64,000 bases of DNA, taken from the NCBI RefSeq assembly GCF_003112775.1, contig NZ_BFCH01000018.1, positions 434,001 through 498,000 of the forward strand, read 5' to 3'. Position numbers and translations under genes: made by a program. Shown here piece after piece: positions 19,484 to 26,548 of the stretch. This DNA is from Mycobacterium montefiorense (lineage in GTDB: Bacteria; Actinomycetota; Actinomycetes; Mycobacteriales; Mycobacteriaceae). Every line of letters starts with the position of its first letter. The stretch's first letter is position 1. Under the pieces are notes generated by a model. The model was not told where the DNA came from, made no database searches, and saw only the letters and a list, made by a program, of their open reading frames with translations.

Positions 19484-20173
19484 CTAACTCGGGCCGGGAC
19501 TCCCGGTCGGCGGTGCGCCCCGCAAATGGATGCGCGTGTCACGAAGCCGGGCGGTGCGGCGTCCGCCGTATCCGCGAGGCAGCAGCTCTGGCATGCGGGC
19601 GGCGGGCACCACGGCGATGTGGGGCCGGACCACGACCGGCATTGTCAGCATGGTGGAAAACACCCAGGACTCCCGTTTGGCCTGCTCTCGGGCGATGAAC
19701 AGCACATCGAGCGGGTACCAGAGGCCGACCCACGCCACCACGAGGAACACGCCGTTGCCGAGTAATTCGATGGCGAGCTCGCCGACGAACGGGCGGGTGA
19801 ACAGGTACGACAACGCGAGGCCGGAGACGAACAGCAGCGAACCACTGATCAACGACCGCATGCCCTGGCGCCAGATCAAGTCGTGCTGTCGGTCGGCTCG
19901 GCGGACGGCCAATTCGCAGTAGCGGTAGACCGACGCAACGAGGTTCGCGACCATCTCTTCCGGCCACTCGCCGGCGACGTCGAGGACGATGCGCTGATTG
20001 GAGGAGTGCCTCCGCTGGGAAAGCATCAGCTCGACGAGTTCGTCGATGCCGCTGTCGATTCGGCGTGAGCCCGTCAGCACCGACCGCTGGTCGACGGCGA
20101 AGAGGTCGGCAGGGTCATCCAATTCGATGACGATGTCCGGCAACGGTTCTTGCCGATTGCGTCGCATATTCAC
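19484..20173 (-). CDS. Hypothetical two-span membrane protein
   Basis: A 229-residue protein I do not recognise. The N-terminal ~100 residues are acidic and soluble (DIVIELDDPADLFAVD, GIDELVELMLSQRRHSSNQ). Two adjacent hydrophobic spans follow, near residues 108-128 (LISGSLLFVSGLALSYLF) and 137-160 (GVFLVVAWVGLWYPLDVLF). A basic C-terminal tail of about 60 residues contains many Arg and Pro. The GTG at 20173 has an AGAGG site seven bases upstream; an ATG two codons in is an alternative. It lies 97 bases upstream of cya on the same strand. I do not recall a counterpart at this place in M. tuberculosis, so it may be an accessory gene that travels with cya. Confidence 0.7.
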   Translation of the reverse strand: MNMRRNRQEPLPDIVIELDDPADLFAVDQRSVLTGSRRIDSGIDELVELMLSQRRHSSNQRIVLDVAGEWPEEMVANLVASVYRYCELAVRRADRQHDLIWRQGMRSLISGSLLFVSGLALSYLFTRPFVGELAIELLGNGVFLVVAWVGLWYPLDVLFIAREQAKRESWVFSTMLTMPVVVRPHIAVVPAARMPELLPRGYGGRRTARLRDTRIHLRGAPPTGSPGPS

Positions 20174-20315
20174 GCCACAACCTCTCGCACGAGAAGGCGC
20201 CGTTTGCTACGGCGTTCCCGAATACTACTGAGATCGGGAAGCGCAACTGTCGAATTCACCGAATACGTAGGTACGCAGGTGACTTGGCTCGTCGACTACC
20301 GGCCATGAAAGTGAC

Positions 20316-20344
20316 TATCCACCCCTGCGTGGCAGGGGTGGATA
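20316..20344 (-). terminator. Perfect 13-bp hairpin downstream of the first micro-peptide gene
   Basis: Perfect inverted repeat with arms TATCCACCCCTGC and a three-base loop, starting 13 bases beyond the stop of the peptide gene at 20357-20467. There is no T-tract on either strand, but many mycobacterial terminators lack one. It could also be a mobile-element scar or a protein-binding palindrome. The arms are longer than any other palindrome I found in the window. Confidence 0.5.
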
Positions 20345-20356
20345 GGGCCGAACCTC

Positions 20357-20467
20357 TTAGATCGCGATGCAGGTCCCGCCGGGAAGGCAGAAGCTTCCGC
20401 AACCCGAAGTGGTCAGTGGGGTGAGCACGATAACGAGACCGATGAAGAGTTTGCTAAAACGCGACAC
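20357..20467 (-). CDS. Micro-peptide 1, 36 aa, hydrophobic with GCGSxC motif (paralogue of 20748-20861)
   Basis: Short gene below usual ORF cut-offs. The GTG at 20467 is preceded by GGAG with a six-base spacer. The product has the N-terminal pattern MSRFSKLFIG, a hydrophobic stretch LVIVLTPLTT, then SGCGSFCLPGGTCIAI at the end. It closely matches the second peptide 280 bases upstream: shared residues include MSR, K, FI, VIVL, PLTT, GCGS and two further Cys. The Cys after TTSG could be a lipoprotein acylation site, although Thr at -3 is not the ideal lipobox residue. Otherwise it is a one-span peptide with three extracytoplasmic cysteines. An ATG four codons upstream is in frame but would destroy the shared ribosome-site spacing. 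Function unknown. Confidence 0.68.
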   Translation of the reverse strand: MSRFSKLFIGLVIVLTPLTTSGCGSFCLPGGTCIAI

Positions 20468-20538
20468 GACGAACTCCATTCTGGGGGGAACGGGGCAAAG
20501 CGTGCTTACTGTACGTCTGTCCAACAGGCCAAAATGGG

Positions 20539-20640
20539 TCCCGAATCCAAGCGAGTCCGATTCGGGATCGCAGCGTTGCCAAAGCGCGATCCTGCCCCGA
20601 TTGTCGGGACTTGCGCGCAGCGATCGGCAATTCCGATCGC
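20539..20640 (-). promoter_or_regulatory. Palindrome-rich spacer upstream of micro-peptide 1
   Basis: Three perfect dyads lie within about 100 bases between the two peptide genes. At 20539-20567 the arms are TCCCGAATC with an 11-base loop; at 20596-20608 they are CCCGA with a 3-base loop; at 20620-20640 they are GCGATCGG with a 5-base loop. No convincing sigma-A promoter was seen next to them. They may be operator sites, RNA hairpins in a bicistronic mRNA, or both. The 280-base spacer holds no other convincing gene. Confidence 0.4.
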
Positions 20641-20713
20641 CGAGTCATCGGGTGCGCCTAAATATGTTGGCGCATAATCAATCTCGCCGATCGATCGGGG
20701 TCAACAACGCCCG

Positions 20714-20729
20714 CCCCTCCGCCGAGGGG
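20714..20729 (-). terminator. GC-rich hairpin after micro-peptide 2
   Basis: Arms CCCCTC and GAGGGG with a CGCC loop, 18 bases past the stop of the second peptide gene. No T-tract follows. It could end or attenuate the upstream transcript so that peptide 1 receives less message, or it may be a processing site. Confidence 0.35.
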
Positions 20730-20747
20730 TGAATGGGGCCGAGCCGC

Positions 20748-20861
20748 CTAAAGGATGAAGCAGCTGGATGAGCTGGGATCGCAGGAGCTGCCGCATCCCG
20801 CGGTCGTGAGGGGGGCCAGGACGATGACGAACGCGATGAAGATCTTGCCAAGACGCGACAT
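20748..20861 (-). CDS. Micro-peptide 2, 37 aa, hydrophobic with GCGSxC motif (paralogue of 20357-20467)
   Basis: ATG at 20861 with the same GGAG ribosome site and six-base spacer as its paralogue. The product opens MSRLGKIFIA, continues with the hydrophobic FVIVLAPLTT, then AGCGSSCDPS and ends SSSCFIL. About half of all positions are identical to micro-peptide 1, including the GCGS motif and the spaced cysteines. The differences are spread over all codon positions, with more change after the second Cys, which suggests an old tandem duplication under protein-level constraint. A promoter-like TTTACA-N17-TACGAT lies 42 bases upstream of the start. Likely a membrane-anchored or lipid-modified micro-peptide; I know of no named family. 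Confidence 0.7.
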   Translation of the reverse strand: MSRLGKIFIAFVIVLAPLTTAGCGSSCDPSSSSCFIL

Positions 20862-20883
20862 GACAAACTCCGCTCTGTTGTGA

Positions 20884-20931
20884 GCTGTGTCACAGCACTC
20901 TCATCGTAAGACTGCCGAGGTCGGCTGTAAA
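20884..20931 (-). promoter_or_regulatory. Promoter and dyad for the micro-peptide locus
   Basis: On the minus strand a -35 TTTACA (20926-20931) and a -10 TACGAT (20903-20908) are separated by exactly 17 bases, a good sigma-A-type match. Just downstream of the predicted start of transcription is a perfect dyad, GCTGTG-N-CACAGC (20884-20896), between the promoter and the ribosome site. That position suits a repressor. It resembles but does not match the CRP consensus (TGTGA-N6-TCACA). Confidence 0.5.
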
Positions 20932-20982
20932 TTGCGCGAACGCTCGCGTCTGCCGCGGTCTTCTGCGCATGAATGCCTTGTG

Positions 20983-21059
20983 TGGTGCCCTCGGTGAGAT
21001 TCGAACTCACACTGCACGGGTTTTGAATCCGTTTCCTCTGCCAGTTGGGATACGAGGGC
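20983..21059 (-). tRNA. tRNA with anticodon CAA (Leu by codon), short variable loop
   Basis: A complete 77-nt cloverleaf including encoded CCA. The acceptor stem GCCCTCG/CGAGGGC is perfect, the D arm contains AACTGGCAGA, the anticodon loop is TTCAAAA (anticodon CAA, reading UUG), the variable region is only five bases (GCAGT), and the T arm is GTGAG TTCGAAT CTCAC. A73 is the leucine-type discriminator. Bacterial tRNA-Leu normally has a long type II variable arm, so this short form is unusual. One anticodon-stem pair (A31-C39) is mismatched. tRNA function is very likely; the amino acid is inferred from the anticodon. Confidence 0.85.
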
Positions 21060-21171
21060 CTGTTCGGCGTATTACCTTAAGCGGCCTCCCACCATAGAGG
21101 ATCGGTGTGGTCACCGGTTCTCACTGCCCCCGATGTCGCTGGTCGCAGCGATCCACGAGAGAATGTTCGTC

Positions 21172-21798
21172 ATGACAGGCCCCACGACCGACACCGACGC
21201 CGCTGTGCCGCGCCGGGTCCTGATCGCGGAAGACGAAGCGCTGATCCGTATGGACTTGGCCGAGATGCTACGAGAGGAGGGGTACGACATCGTCGGCGAG
21301 GCAGGCGACGGCCAGGAAGCCGTCGAGCTTGCCGAGCAACACAAACCCGACCTCGTGATCATGGATGTGAAGATGCCGCGCCGTGACGGCATCGACGCAG
21401 CGTCCGAGATAGCCAGCAAACGCATCGCACCCATCGTGGTGCTGACCGCGTTCAGCCAGCGTGACCTCGTCGAACGGGCGCGCGATGCCGGGGCGATGGC
21501 CTACCTGGTAAAGCCGTTCACGATCAGCGACCTGATTCCGGCCATTGAGTTGGCAGTCAGCCGATTCGGCGAGATCAGGGCGCTGGAACGCGAAGTCGAG
21601 ACGCTGTCCGACCGGCTGGAGACCCGCAAGGTCGTCGAGCGCGCCAAGGGCCTGTTGCAGTCCAAGCAGGGCATGACCGAACCCGAGGCGTTCAAGTGGA
21701 TTCAGCGTGCCGCCATGGATCGGCGGACCACGATGAAGCGGGTGGCCGAAGTCGTGTTGGAAACCCTCGGCGACGCGTCCGACGAGGCGTCTGGCTAG
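21172..21798 (+). CDS. pdtaR: Two-component response regulator with ANTAR RNA-binding domain
   Basis: PdtaR (Rv1626 in M. tuberculosis) is phosphorylated by the histidine kinase PdtaS, encoded elsewhere, and acts on RNA by antitermination rather than by binding promoters. The 208-residue protein has an N-terminal receiver domain with the acidic pocket AEDEA, the phospho-acceptor Asp at residue 65 in LVIMDVKMP, Thr in VLTAF and Lys in YLVKPF. A coiled-coil linker (about 135-150) leads to the C-terminal ANTAR domain (ERAKGLLQSKQGMTEPEAFKWIQRAAMDRRTTM). The ATG at 21172 matches the known N-terminus. Its closest upstream neighbour is the tRNA on the other strand. Confidence 0.95.
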   Translation: MTGPTTDTDAAVPRRVLIAEDEALIRMDLAEMLREEGYDIVGEAGDGQEAVELAEQHKPDLVIMDVKMPRRDGIDAASEIASKRIAPIVVLTAFSQRDLVERARDAGAMAYLVKPFTISDLIPAIELAVSRFGEIRALEREVETLSDRLETRKVVERAKGLLQSKQGMTEPEAFKWIQRAAMDRRTTMKRVAEVVLETLGDASDEASG

Positions 21799-21810
21799 CT
21801 GCTCGTCATC

Positions 21811-21864
21811 GAGTGTGCGCCCGCGGCGTTGAGTGTGCGTCGAGGGCGCCCAGGATGCACACTC
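21811..21864. repeat. GAGTGTGC direct and inverted repeats between convergent genes
   Basis: GAGTGTGCG occurs at 21811-21819 and again at 21831-21839. The inverted copy GCACACTC at 21857-21864 can form an 8-bp stem with the second copy, with a GGGCGCCC palindrome in the loop. It lies between the convergent pdtaR and thiolase genes, so a bidirectional terminator is a natural reading. It may also belong to a dispersed intergenic repeat family. Confidence 0.45.
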
Positions 21865-21889
21865 GCGGTTGAGCTCCGGTCTTAGGGCC

Positions 21890-23092
21890 CTAGCGGGCGA
21901 CGATCACCGACGAACCATGGCCGAACAGGCCCTGATTGGCCGTGACGCCCACCGTGGCGTTCTCCACCTGCCGGCCGGTGGCCTGGCCACGCAGCTGCCA
22001 GGTCAGCTCGCACACCTGGGAGATGGCCTGGGCCGGAATGGCTTCGCCAAAGCACGCCAGCCCGCCGGACGGGTTGACCGGCACCTTGCCGCCGATGGTG
22101 GTCGCACCGCTGCGCAGCAGCGTCTCGGCCTCGCCCTTGGGGCACAGTCCCAGGTGCTCGTACCAGTCCAGCTCGAGCGCGGTGGACAGGTCGTAGACCT
22201 CGGCCAGGCTCACGTCCTCGGGCCCGATGCCCGCTTCCGCGTAGGCCGCATCCAGAATCTGATCCTTGAACACCCGGTCCGGCGCGGCCACGACGGCGGT
22301 GGAATCCGTTGCGATGTCCGGTAATTCGGGCAGATGCTGCGGGTACTGCGGCGTGACCGTGCTGACCGCGCGCACCGAGGGCACGCCGTCGAGCGAGCCG
22401 AGGTGCTTGCGGGTGAACTCGGCGCTGGCCACGATCAACGCAGCGGCACCATCGGAGGTGGCGCAGATGTCGAGCTGCCGCAGCGGGTCGGAGACCACCG
22501 GGCTGGCCAGCACGTCCTCGACCGACGATTCCTTGCGGTAGCGGGCATTCGGGTTCTGCAGGCCGTGCTGGGAGTTCTTGACCTTTACCTGGGCGAAGTC
22601 CTCCGACGTCGCCCCGTACAGGTCCATTCGGCGGCGCGCGAGCAGCGCGAAGTACACCGGGTTCATCGCACCGATCAGGTGGAACCGCTGCCAGTCGGGG
22701 TCGCTCTTACGTTCCCCGCCGACCGGGGCGAACGCGCCCTTCGGCGTGGTGTCGGCGCCGATCACCAGCGCGACGTCGCAGAACCCGGCCAGGATATGGG
22801 CGCGAGCGCTCTGCAGCGCCTGCGAACCGCTGGCGCAGGCGGCGTAGCTGGAGCTGACCGGCACGCCGTTCCAACCGAGCTTCTGCGCGAACGTCGACCC
22901 CGCGATGAAGCCGGGGTAGCCGTTGCGGATGGTGTCGGCCCCGGCGACCAGCTGGATTTGTCGCCAGTCCAGCCCGGCTTCGGCCAGTGCGGCGCGGGCG
23001 GCGACGACGCCGTATTCGGTGAAGTCGCGGCCCCATTTGCCCCAGGGGTGCATGCCGGCGCCGAGGATGTAGAGCGGGTCGGGAGTACTCAT
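21890..23092 (-). CDS. Thiolase-fold lipid-transfer/acetyl-CoA acetyltransferase-like protein (Rv1627c-like)
   Basis: A 400-residue thiolase-superfamily protein of the SCP-x/non-specific lipid transfer type. The nucleophile-type Cys is in SSYAACASGSQAL (about residue 87), and VNPSGGLACFGE and GLFGHGSSV occupy the positions of the thiolase His and Gly-rich C-terminal motifs. Proteins of this type with an adjacent DUF35 OB-fold protein often act in steroid or acyl-CoA side-chain degradation as retro-aldolase or thiolase pairs; which reaction applies here is not evident. The start is one base after the stop of the OB-fold gene, so the two are co-translated and probably form a complex. Confidence 0.87.
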   Translation of the reverse strand: MSTPDPLYILGAGMHPWGKWGRDFTEYGVVAARAALAEAGLDWRQIQLVAGADTIRNGYPGFIAGSTFAQKLGWNGVPVSSSYAACASGSQALQSARAHILAGFCDVALVIGADTTPKGAFAPVGGERKSDPDWQRFHLIGAMNPVYFALLARRRMDLYGATSEDFAQVKVKNSQHGLQNPNARYRKESSVEDVLASPVVSDPLRQLDICATSDGAAALIVASAEFTRKHLGSLDGVPSVRAVSTVTPQYPQHLPELPDIATDSTAVVAAPDRVFKDQILDAAYAEAGIGPEDVSLAEVYDLSTALELDWYEHLGLCPKGEAETLLRSGATTIGGKVPVNPSGGLACFGEAIPAQAISQVCELTWQLRGQATGRQVENATVGVTANQGLFGHGSSVIVAR

Positions 23093-23093
23093 G

Positions 23094-23534
23094 TCAGGCG
23101 ATCCTCCAGGCGTGCACGAGGCGCTCGACGCCGTCTTCTCCGGTGTACAGCGGCATCGTGGTCAGTTCCATCTCCATGCCGACCTTCAGGTCGGCGGCCA
23201 GCGTGCCCTCGACCACCTTGCCCAGCACGATGATTCCTTCGTTGGCCAATTCCACCGCGGCGATCGCGAACGGCTCGAACGGGTCCGCCGCGGGGTAGGG
23301 CGCAGGTGGCGGATACCGGTTTTCGGTGTAGCTCCACAGCGTTCCCCGGGACGACAATGCGACGGACTCTAGGGTGTCGCTGGCGCAGGCCGGGTTGGGG
23401 CAGTTGTTCTCCCGCGGCGGGAAGACATAGGTGCCGCACTGCGGGCACTTGCTGCCGATCAGATGGGCATTTCCCGCGTCATCGGTGGCGAACCACCCGT
23501 CGATCGCGGCTTGTGTACTGCTGACCTCTGGCAC
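23094..23534 (-). CDS. DUF35 OB-fold protein with rubredoxin-like zinc ribbon (Rv1628c-like)
   Basis: A 146-residue partner protein. A helical N-terminus (AIDGWFATDD) leads into a zinc ribbon, CPQCGTYVFPPRENNCPNPAC (four Cys at about residues 34-54). An OB-fold with the family pattern GTLWSYTENRYPPPAPYPA and ends in VHAWRIA. DUF35 proteins bind thiolase-like partners and can carry CoA substrates. It is directly upstream of the thiolase gene with a one-base gap. The GTG at 23534 is 107 bases from the divergent polA start. Confidence 0.88.
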   Translation of the reverse strand: MPEVSSTQAAIDGWFATDDAGNAHLIGSKCPQCGTYVFPPRENNCPNPACASDTLESVALSSRGTLWSYTENRYPPPAPYPAADPFEPFAIAAVELANEGIIVLGKVVEGTLAADLKVGMEMELTTMPLYTGEDGVERLVHAWRIA

Positions 23535-23628
23535 TCGGTCAGACTACCCAGCTCAAACGCAAAACTGAAACGTGTTGCAGTTCTGCCCCGGGGTTGGTCG
23601 GGGCGGCAGAGCCGTCACCCCCGGTGCC

Positions 23629-23634
23629 TAGAGT
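23629..23634 (+). promoter_or_regulatory. Probable -10 element for leaderless polA mRNA
   Basis: TAGAGT ends eight bases before the GTG at 23642. That places the start of transcription at or next to the start codon, a layout common in mycobacteria. No clear -35 was seen. Confidence 0.45.
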
Positions 23635-23641
23635 AAGAGCC

Positions 23642-26365
23642 GTGCCTGCGCCCCCCGCTGCGAAGACAGAGGAACAGACCAAGCCGACGCTGATGTTGCT
23701 GGACGGCAACTCGCTGGCTTTTCGGGCGTTCTACGCGCTGCCCGCGGAGAACTTCAAGACCCGCGGCGGCCTGACCACCAACGCGGTCTACGGCTTCACC
23801 GCCATGCTGATCAACCTGCTGCGCGACGAGGCGCCGACGCACATCGCCGCGGCGTTCGACGTGTCGCGGCAGACGTTTCGGCTGGAGCGTTATCCGGAGT
23901 ACAAGGCCGGCCGGTCGGAAACCCCGGACGAGTTCCGCGGCCAGATCGACATCACCAAGGAAGTGCTGGGTGCGCTGGGCATCACGGTGCTCGCGGAGCC
24001 GGGATTCGAAGCCGACGACCTGATTGCGACGCTGGCCACGCAGGCCGAAAACGAGGGCTACCGGGTGCTGGTGGTCACCGGCGACCGCGACGCCCTGCAG
24101 CTGGTCAGTGACGACGTGACGGTGCTGTACCCGCGCAAGGGTGTCAGCGAGCTCACCCGCTTCACCCCGGACGCGGTCGTCGAGAAGTACGGGCTGACCC
24201 CCACGCAATACCCCGACTTCGCCGCGCTGCGTGGCGATCCCAGCGACAACCTGCCCGGGATTCCCGGCGTGGGGGAGAAGACCGCCTCGAAATGGATCGT
24301 CGAGTACGGATCGCTGCAGGGCCTGGTCGACAACGTCGACTCGGTGCGCGGCAAGGTGGGCGACGCGCTGCGGGAGCACCTGGCCAATGTCATCCGCAAC
24401 CGGGAACTCACCGACCTCGTCAAGGACGTGCCGCTGGCTCAAACGCCGGACACGCTGCGGCTGCTGGGGTGGGATCGCGACCAGATTCACCGGCTTTTCG
24501 ACGACCTCGAGTTCCGGGTGCTGCGGGACCGGCTGTTCGACACGCTGGCGTCGGTGGACCCTGAGGTGGACGAGGGATTCGAGGTGCGCGGCGGCGCGCT
24601 GGAGGCCGGTCAGCTGGCCGTCTGGCTGGCCGAGCACAGCTCGGGCAAGCGGTTCGGCCTGGCCGTCGTCGGCACCCACCTGGCCTACGACGCCGACGCG
24701 ACCGCGTTGGCCATCGTGTCCTCCAACGGCGAGGGCCGCTACATCGACACCTCGGCACTGGATCCCGACGACGAGGCGGCACTGGCATCCTGGCTCGCCG
24801 ACCCCGGCCCGCCCAAGGCGCTGCACGAAGCCAAGCTGGCGATGCACGACCTGGCCGGGCGCGGCTGGACGTTGGCCGGTGTCACCTCCGATACCGCACT
24901 GGCGGCCTACCTGGTGCGGCCCGGTCAGCGCAGCTTCTCCCTCGACGACCTTTCGCTTCGCTATCTTCGCCGTGAGTTGCGCGCAGAAACAGCTGAGCAG
25001 CAACAGCTTTCACTTCTCGACGATTCTGACGGTGTCGACGACCAGGCGGTGCAGACGCTGATCCTGCGGGCCATGGCGGTGCTGGATCTGGCCGATGCGC
25101 TGGACGAGGAACTGGCGCGGATCAACTCCACCTCGCTGTTGGGCGGCATGGAGCTGCCGGTGCAGCGGGTGCTGGCAGGGCTAGAGCACGTCGGCATCGC
25201 GGTGGATCTGCCGCAATTGTCGGAGCTGCAAAGCGATTTCGCCGCTCAGATCCGCGACGCGGCCGAAGCGGCCTACGAGGTGATCGGCAAGCAGATCAAT
25301 CTCGGCTCGCCGAAGCAGCTGCAAACGGTGCTCTTCGACGAGCTGGGCATGCCGAAAACCAAGCGCACCAAGACCGGATACACCACCGACGCGGACGCCT
25401 TGGCGTCGCTGTTCGACAAGACCGGCCATCCGTTCCTGCAGCATCTGCTCGCGCACCGCGATGCCACTCGGCTCAAGGTCACCGTCGACGGGCTGCTGAA
25501 TTCGGTGGCCTCCGACGGGCGCATTCACACCACGTTCAACCAGACCATCGCCGCGACGGGCAGATTGTCGTCGACCGAGCCGAATCTGCAGAACATTCCG
25601 ATCCGCACCGAGGCCGGCCGGCGCATCCGCGACGCGTTCGTGGTCGGTGACGGCCCCGACGGACCAATGGCCGAGCTGATGACGGCGGACTACAGCCAGA
25701 TCGAGATGCGGATCATGGCCCACTTGTCCGGCGACGAGGGCCTGATCGAGGCGTTCAACACCGGCGAGGACCTGCATTCCTTCGTCGCGTCCCGGGCGTT
25801 CGGCGTGCCGATCGAGGAGGTCACTCCCGAGCTGCGCCGCCGGGTCAAGGCGATGTCGTACGGCCTGGCCTACGGATTGAGCGCCTACGGGTTGGCCGCC
25901 CAGCTCAAGATCTCCACCGAGGAGGCCAAGGAGCAGATGGACCAATACTTCGCCCGATTCGGCGGTATCCGCGACTACCTGCGCGACGTCGTCGAGCAGG
26001 CCCGCAAGGACGGTTACACCTCGACGGTGTTCGGTCGTCGGCGCTATCTTCCCGAGCTGGACAGCAGTAACCGCAACGTCCGCGAGGCGGCCGAGCGGGC
26101 CGCGCTCAACGCGCCCATCCAGGGCAGCGCGGCCGACATCATCAAGGTGGCGATGATCGAGGTCGACAAGGCGATCAACGAGGCCGGGCTCACGTCGCGG
26201 ATGTTGTTGCAGGTACACGACGAATTGCTGTTCGAAATCGCGCCCGGCGAGCGAGAACAGGTGGAAGCGCTGGCACGCGACAAGATGGGCGCCGCCTACC
26301 CACTTGACGTCCCGCTCGAAGTCTCCGTCGGCTATGGCCGCTCATGGGACGCCGCCGCGCACTAG
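23642..26365 (+). CDS. polA: DNA polymerase I
   Basis: Repair and Okazaki-fragment polymerase with 5'-flap exonuclease. The 907-residue protein has the N-terminal 5'-3' exonuclease domain to about residue 300: LMLLDGNSLAFRAFYALP, FEADDLIATLA, VTGDRDALQL and RGDPSDNLPGIPGVGEKTA. A middle domain (about 310-500) follows in which the proofreading 3'-5' exonuclease residues are not evident, as in M. tuberculosis PolA. The family A polymerase domain has RLSSTEPNLQNIP, motif A TADYSQIEMR, O-helix RRRVKAMSYGLAYG and motif C LLQVHDELLFE. The GTG at 23642 is chosen because it sits at the probable transcription start; an upstream TTG (23594) would add 16 residues. Confidence 0.97.
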   Translation: MPAPPAAKTEEQTKPTLMLLDGNSLAFRAFYALPAENFKTRGGLTTNAVYGFTAMLINLLRDEAPTHIAAAFDVSRQTFRLERYPEYKAGRSETPDEFRGQIDITKEVLGALGITVLAEPGFEADDLIATLATQAENEGYRVLVVTGDRDALQLVSDDVTVLYPRKGVSELTRFTPDAVVEKYGLTPTQYPDFAALRGDPSDNLPGIPGVGEKTASKWIVEYGSLQGLVDNVDSVRGKVGDALREHLANVIRNRELTDLVKDVPLAQTPDTLRLLGWDRDQIHRLFDDLEFRVLRDRLFDTLASVDPEVDEGFEVRGGALEAGQLAVWLAEHSSGKRFGLAVVGTHLAYDADATALAIVSSNGEGRYIDTSALDPDDEAALASWLADPGPPKALHEAKLAMHDLAGRGWTLAGVTSDTALAAYLVRPGQRSFSLDDLSLRYLRRELRAETAEQQQLSLLDDSDGVDDQAVQTLILRAMAVLDLADALDEELARINSTSLLGGMELPVQRVLAGLEHVGIAVDLPQLSELQSDFAAQIRDAAEAAYEVIGKQINLGSPKQLQTVLFDELGMPKTKRTKTGYTTDADALASLFDKTGHPFLQHLLAHRDATRLKVTVDGLLNSVASDGRIHTTFNQTIAATGRLSSTEPNLQNIPIRTEAGRRIRDAFVVGDGPDGPMAELMTADYSQIEMRIMAHLSGDEGLIEAFNTGEDLHSFVASRAFGVPIEEVTPELRRRVKAMSYGLAYGLSAYGLAAQLKISTEEAKEQMDQYFARFGGIRDYLRDVVEQARKDGYTSTVFGRRRYLPELDSSNRNVREAAERAALNAPIQGSAADIIKVAMIEVDKAINEAGLTSRMLLQVHDELLFEIAPGEREQVEALARDKMGAAYPLDVPLEVSVGYGRSWDAAAH

Positions 26366-26382
26366 CGCGGGCAAACGGGACG

Positions 26383-26401
26383 CGGGCGGTAATCGCGCCC
26401 G
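26383..26401 (+). terminator. Hairpin after polA
   Basis: Arms CGGGCG and CGCCCG with a seven-base loop, 18 bases past the polA stop and without a T-tract. It is a plausible terminator separating polA from rpsA, by position and structure only. Confidence 0.35.
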
Positions 26402-26462
26402 GAATTCGCCGAAATGTAACGTCCGCGTCAGATATGCAAACGCTATTGGGGGCCGAGTTTGG

Positions 26463-26520
26463 CCAGCGTGTGCCTAGTCGAGTAACCTCAGCAGGGTAAA
26501 TCCCTGAATTGTCCCTACGA
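26463..26520 (+). promoter_or_regulatory. rpsA upstream promoter region with CAGGG dyad
   Basis: Two -10-like hexamers precede rpsA: TAACCT near 26482, with a TTGGCC about 18 bases before it, and TACGAT at 26515-26520. Between them is a dyad, CAGGG-TAAAT-CCCTG, overlapping the space upstream of the second hexamer. This layout could allow growth-rate or autogenous control of ribosomal protein S1; no experimental basis is claimed. Confidence 0.35.
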
Positions 26521-26548
26521 TCAAACCTGTCCGGAGCAACCCAACAAC

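Noticed and set aside
20500..20570. DosR-like half sites (TTCGGGAC) upstream of micro-peptide 1
   Set aside because: Only half sites are present; the second half of the consensus is missing, and the sequence is better described by the 9-bp dyad.
20367..20732. 121-codon plus-strand frame across the micro-peptide locus
   Set aside because: It lies antisense to the peptides and crosses several palindromes; it has no ribosome site, and the minus-strand pair shows paralogy that this frame does not explain.
20884..20896. CRP site at the micro-peptide promoter
   Set aside because: The dyad lacks the six-base spacing of TGTGA-N6-TCACA.
23615..25003. 462-codon minus-strand frame opposite polA
   Set aside because: It is a shadow of polA with no recognisable domain, and polA is certain.
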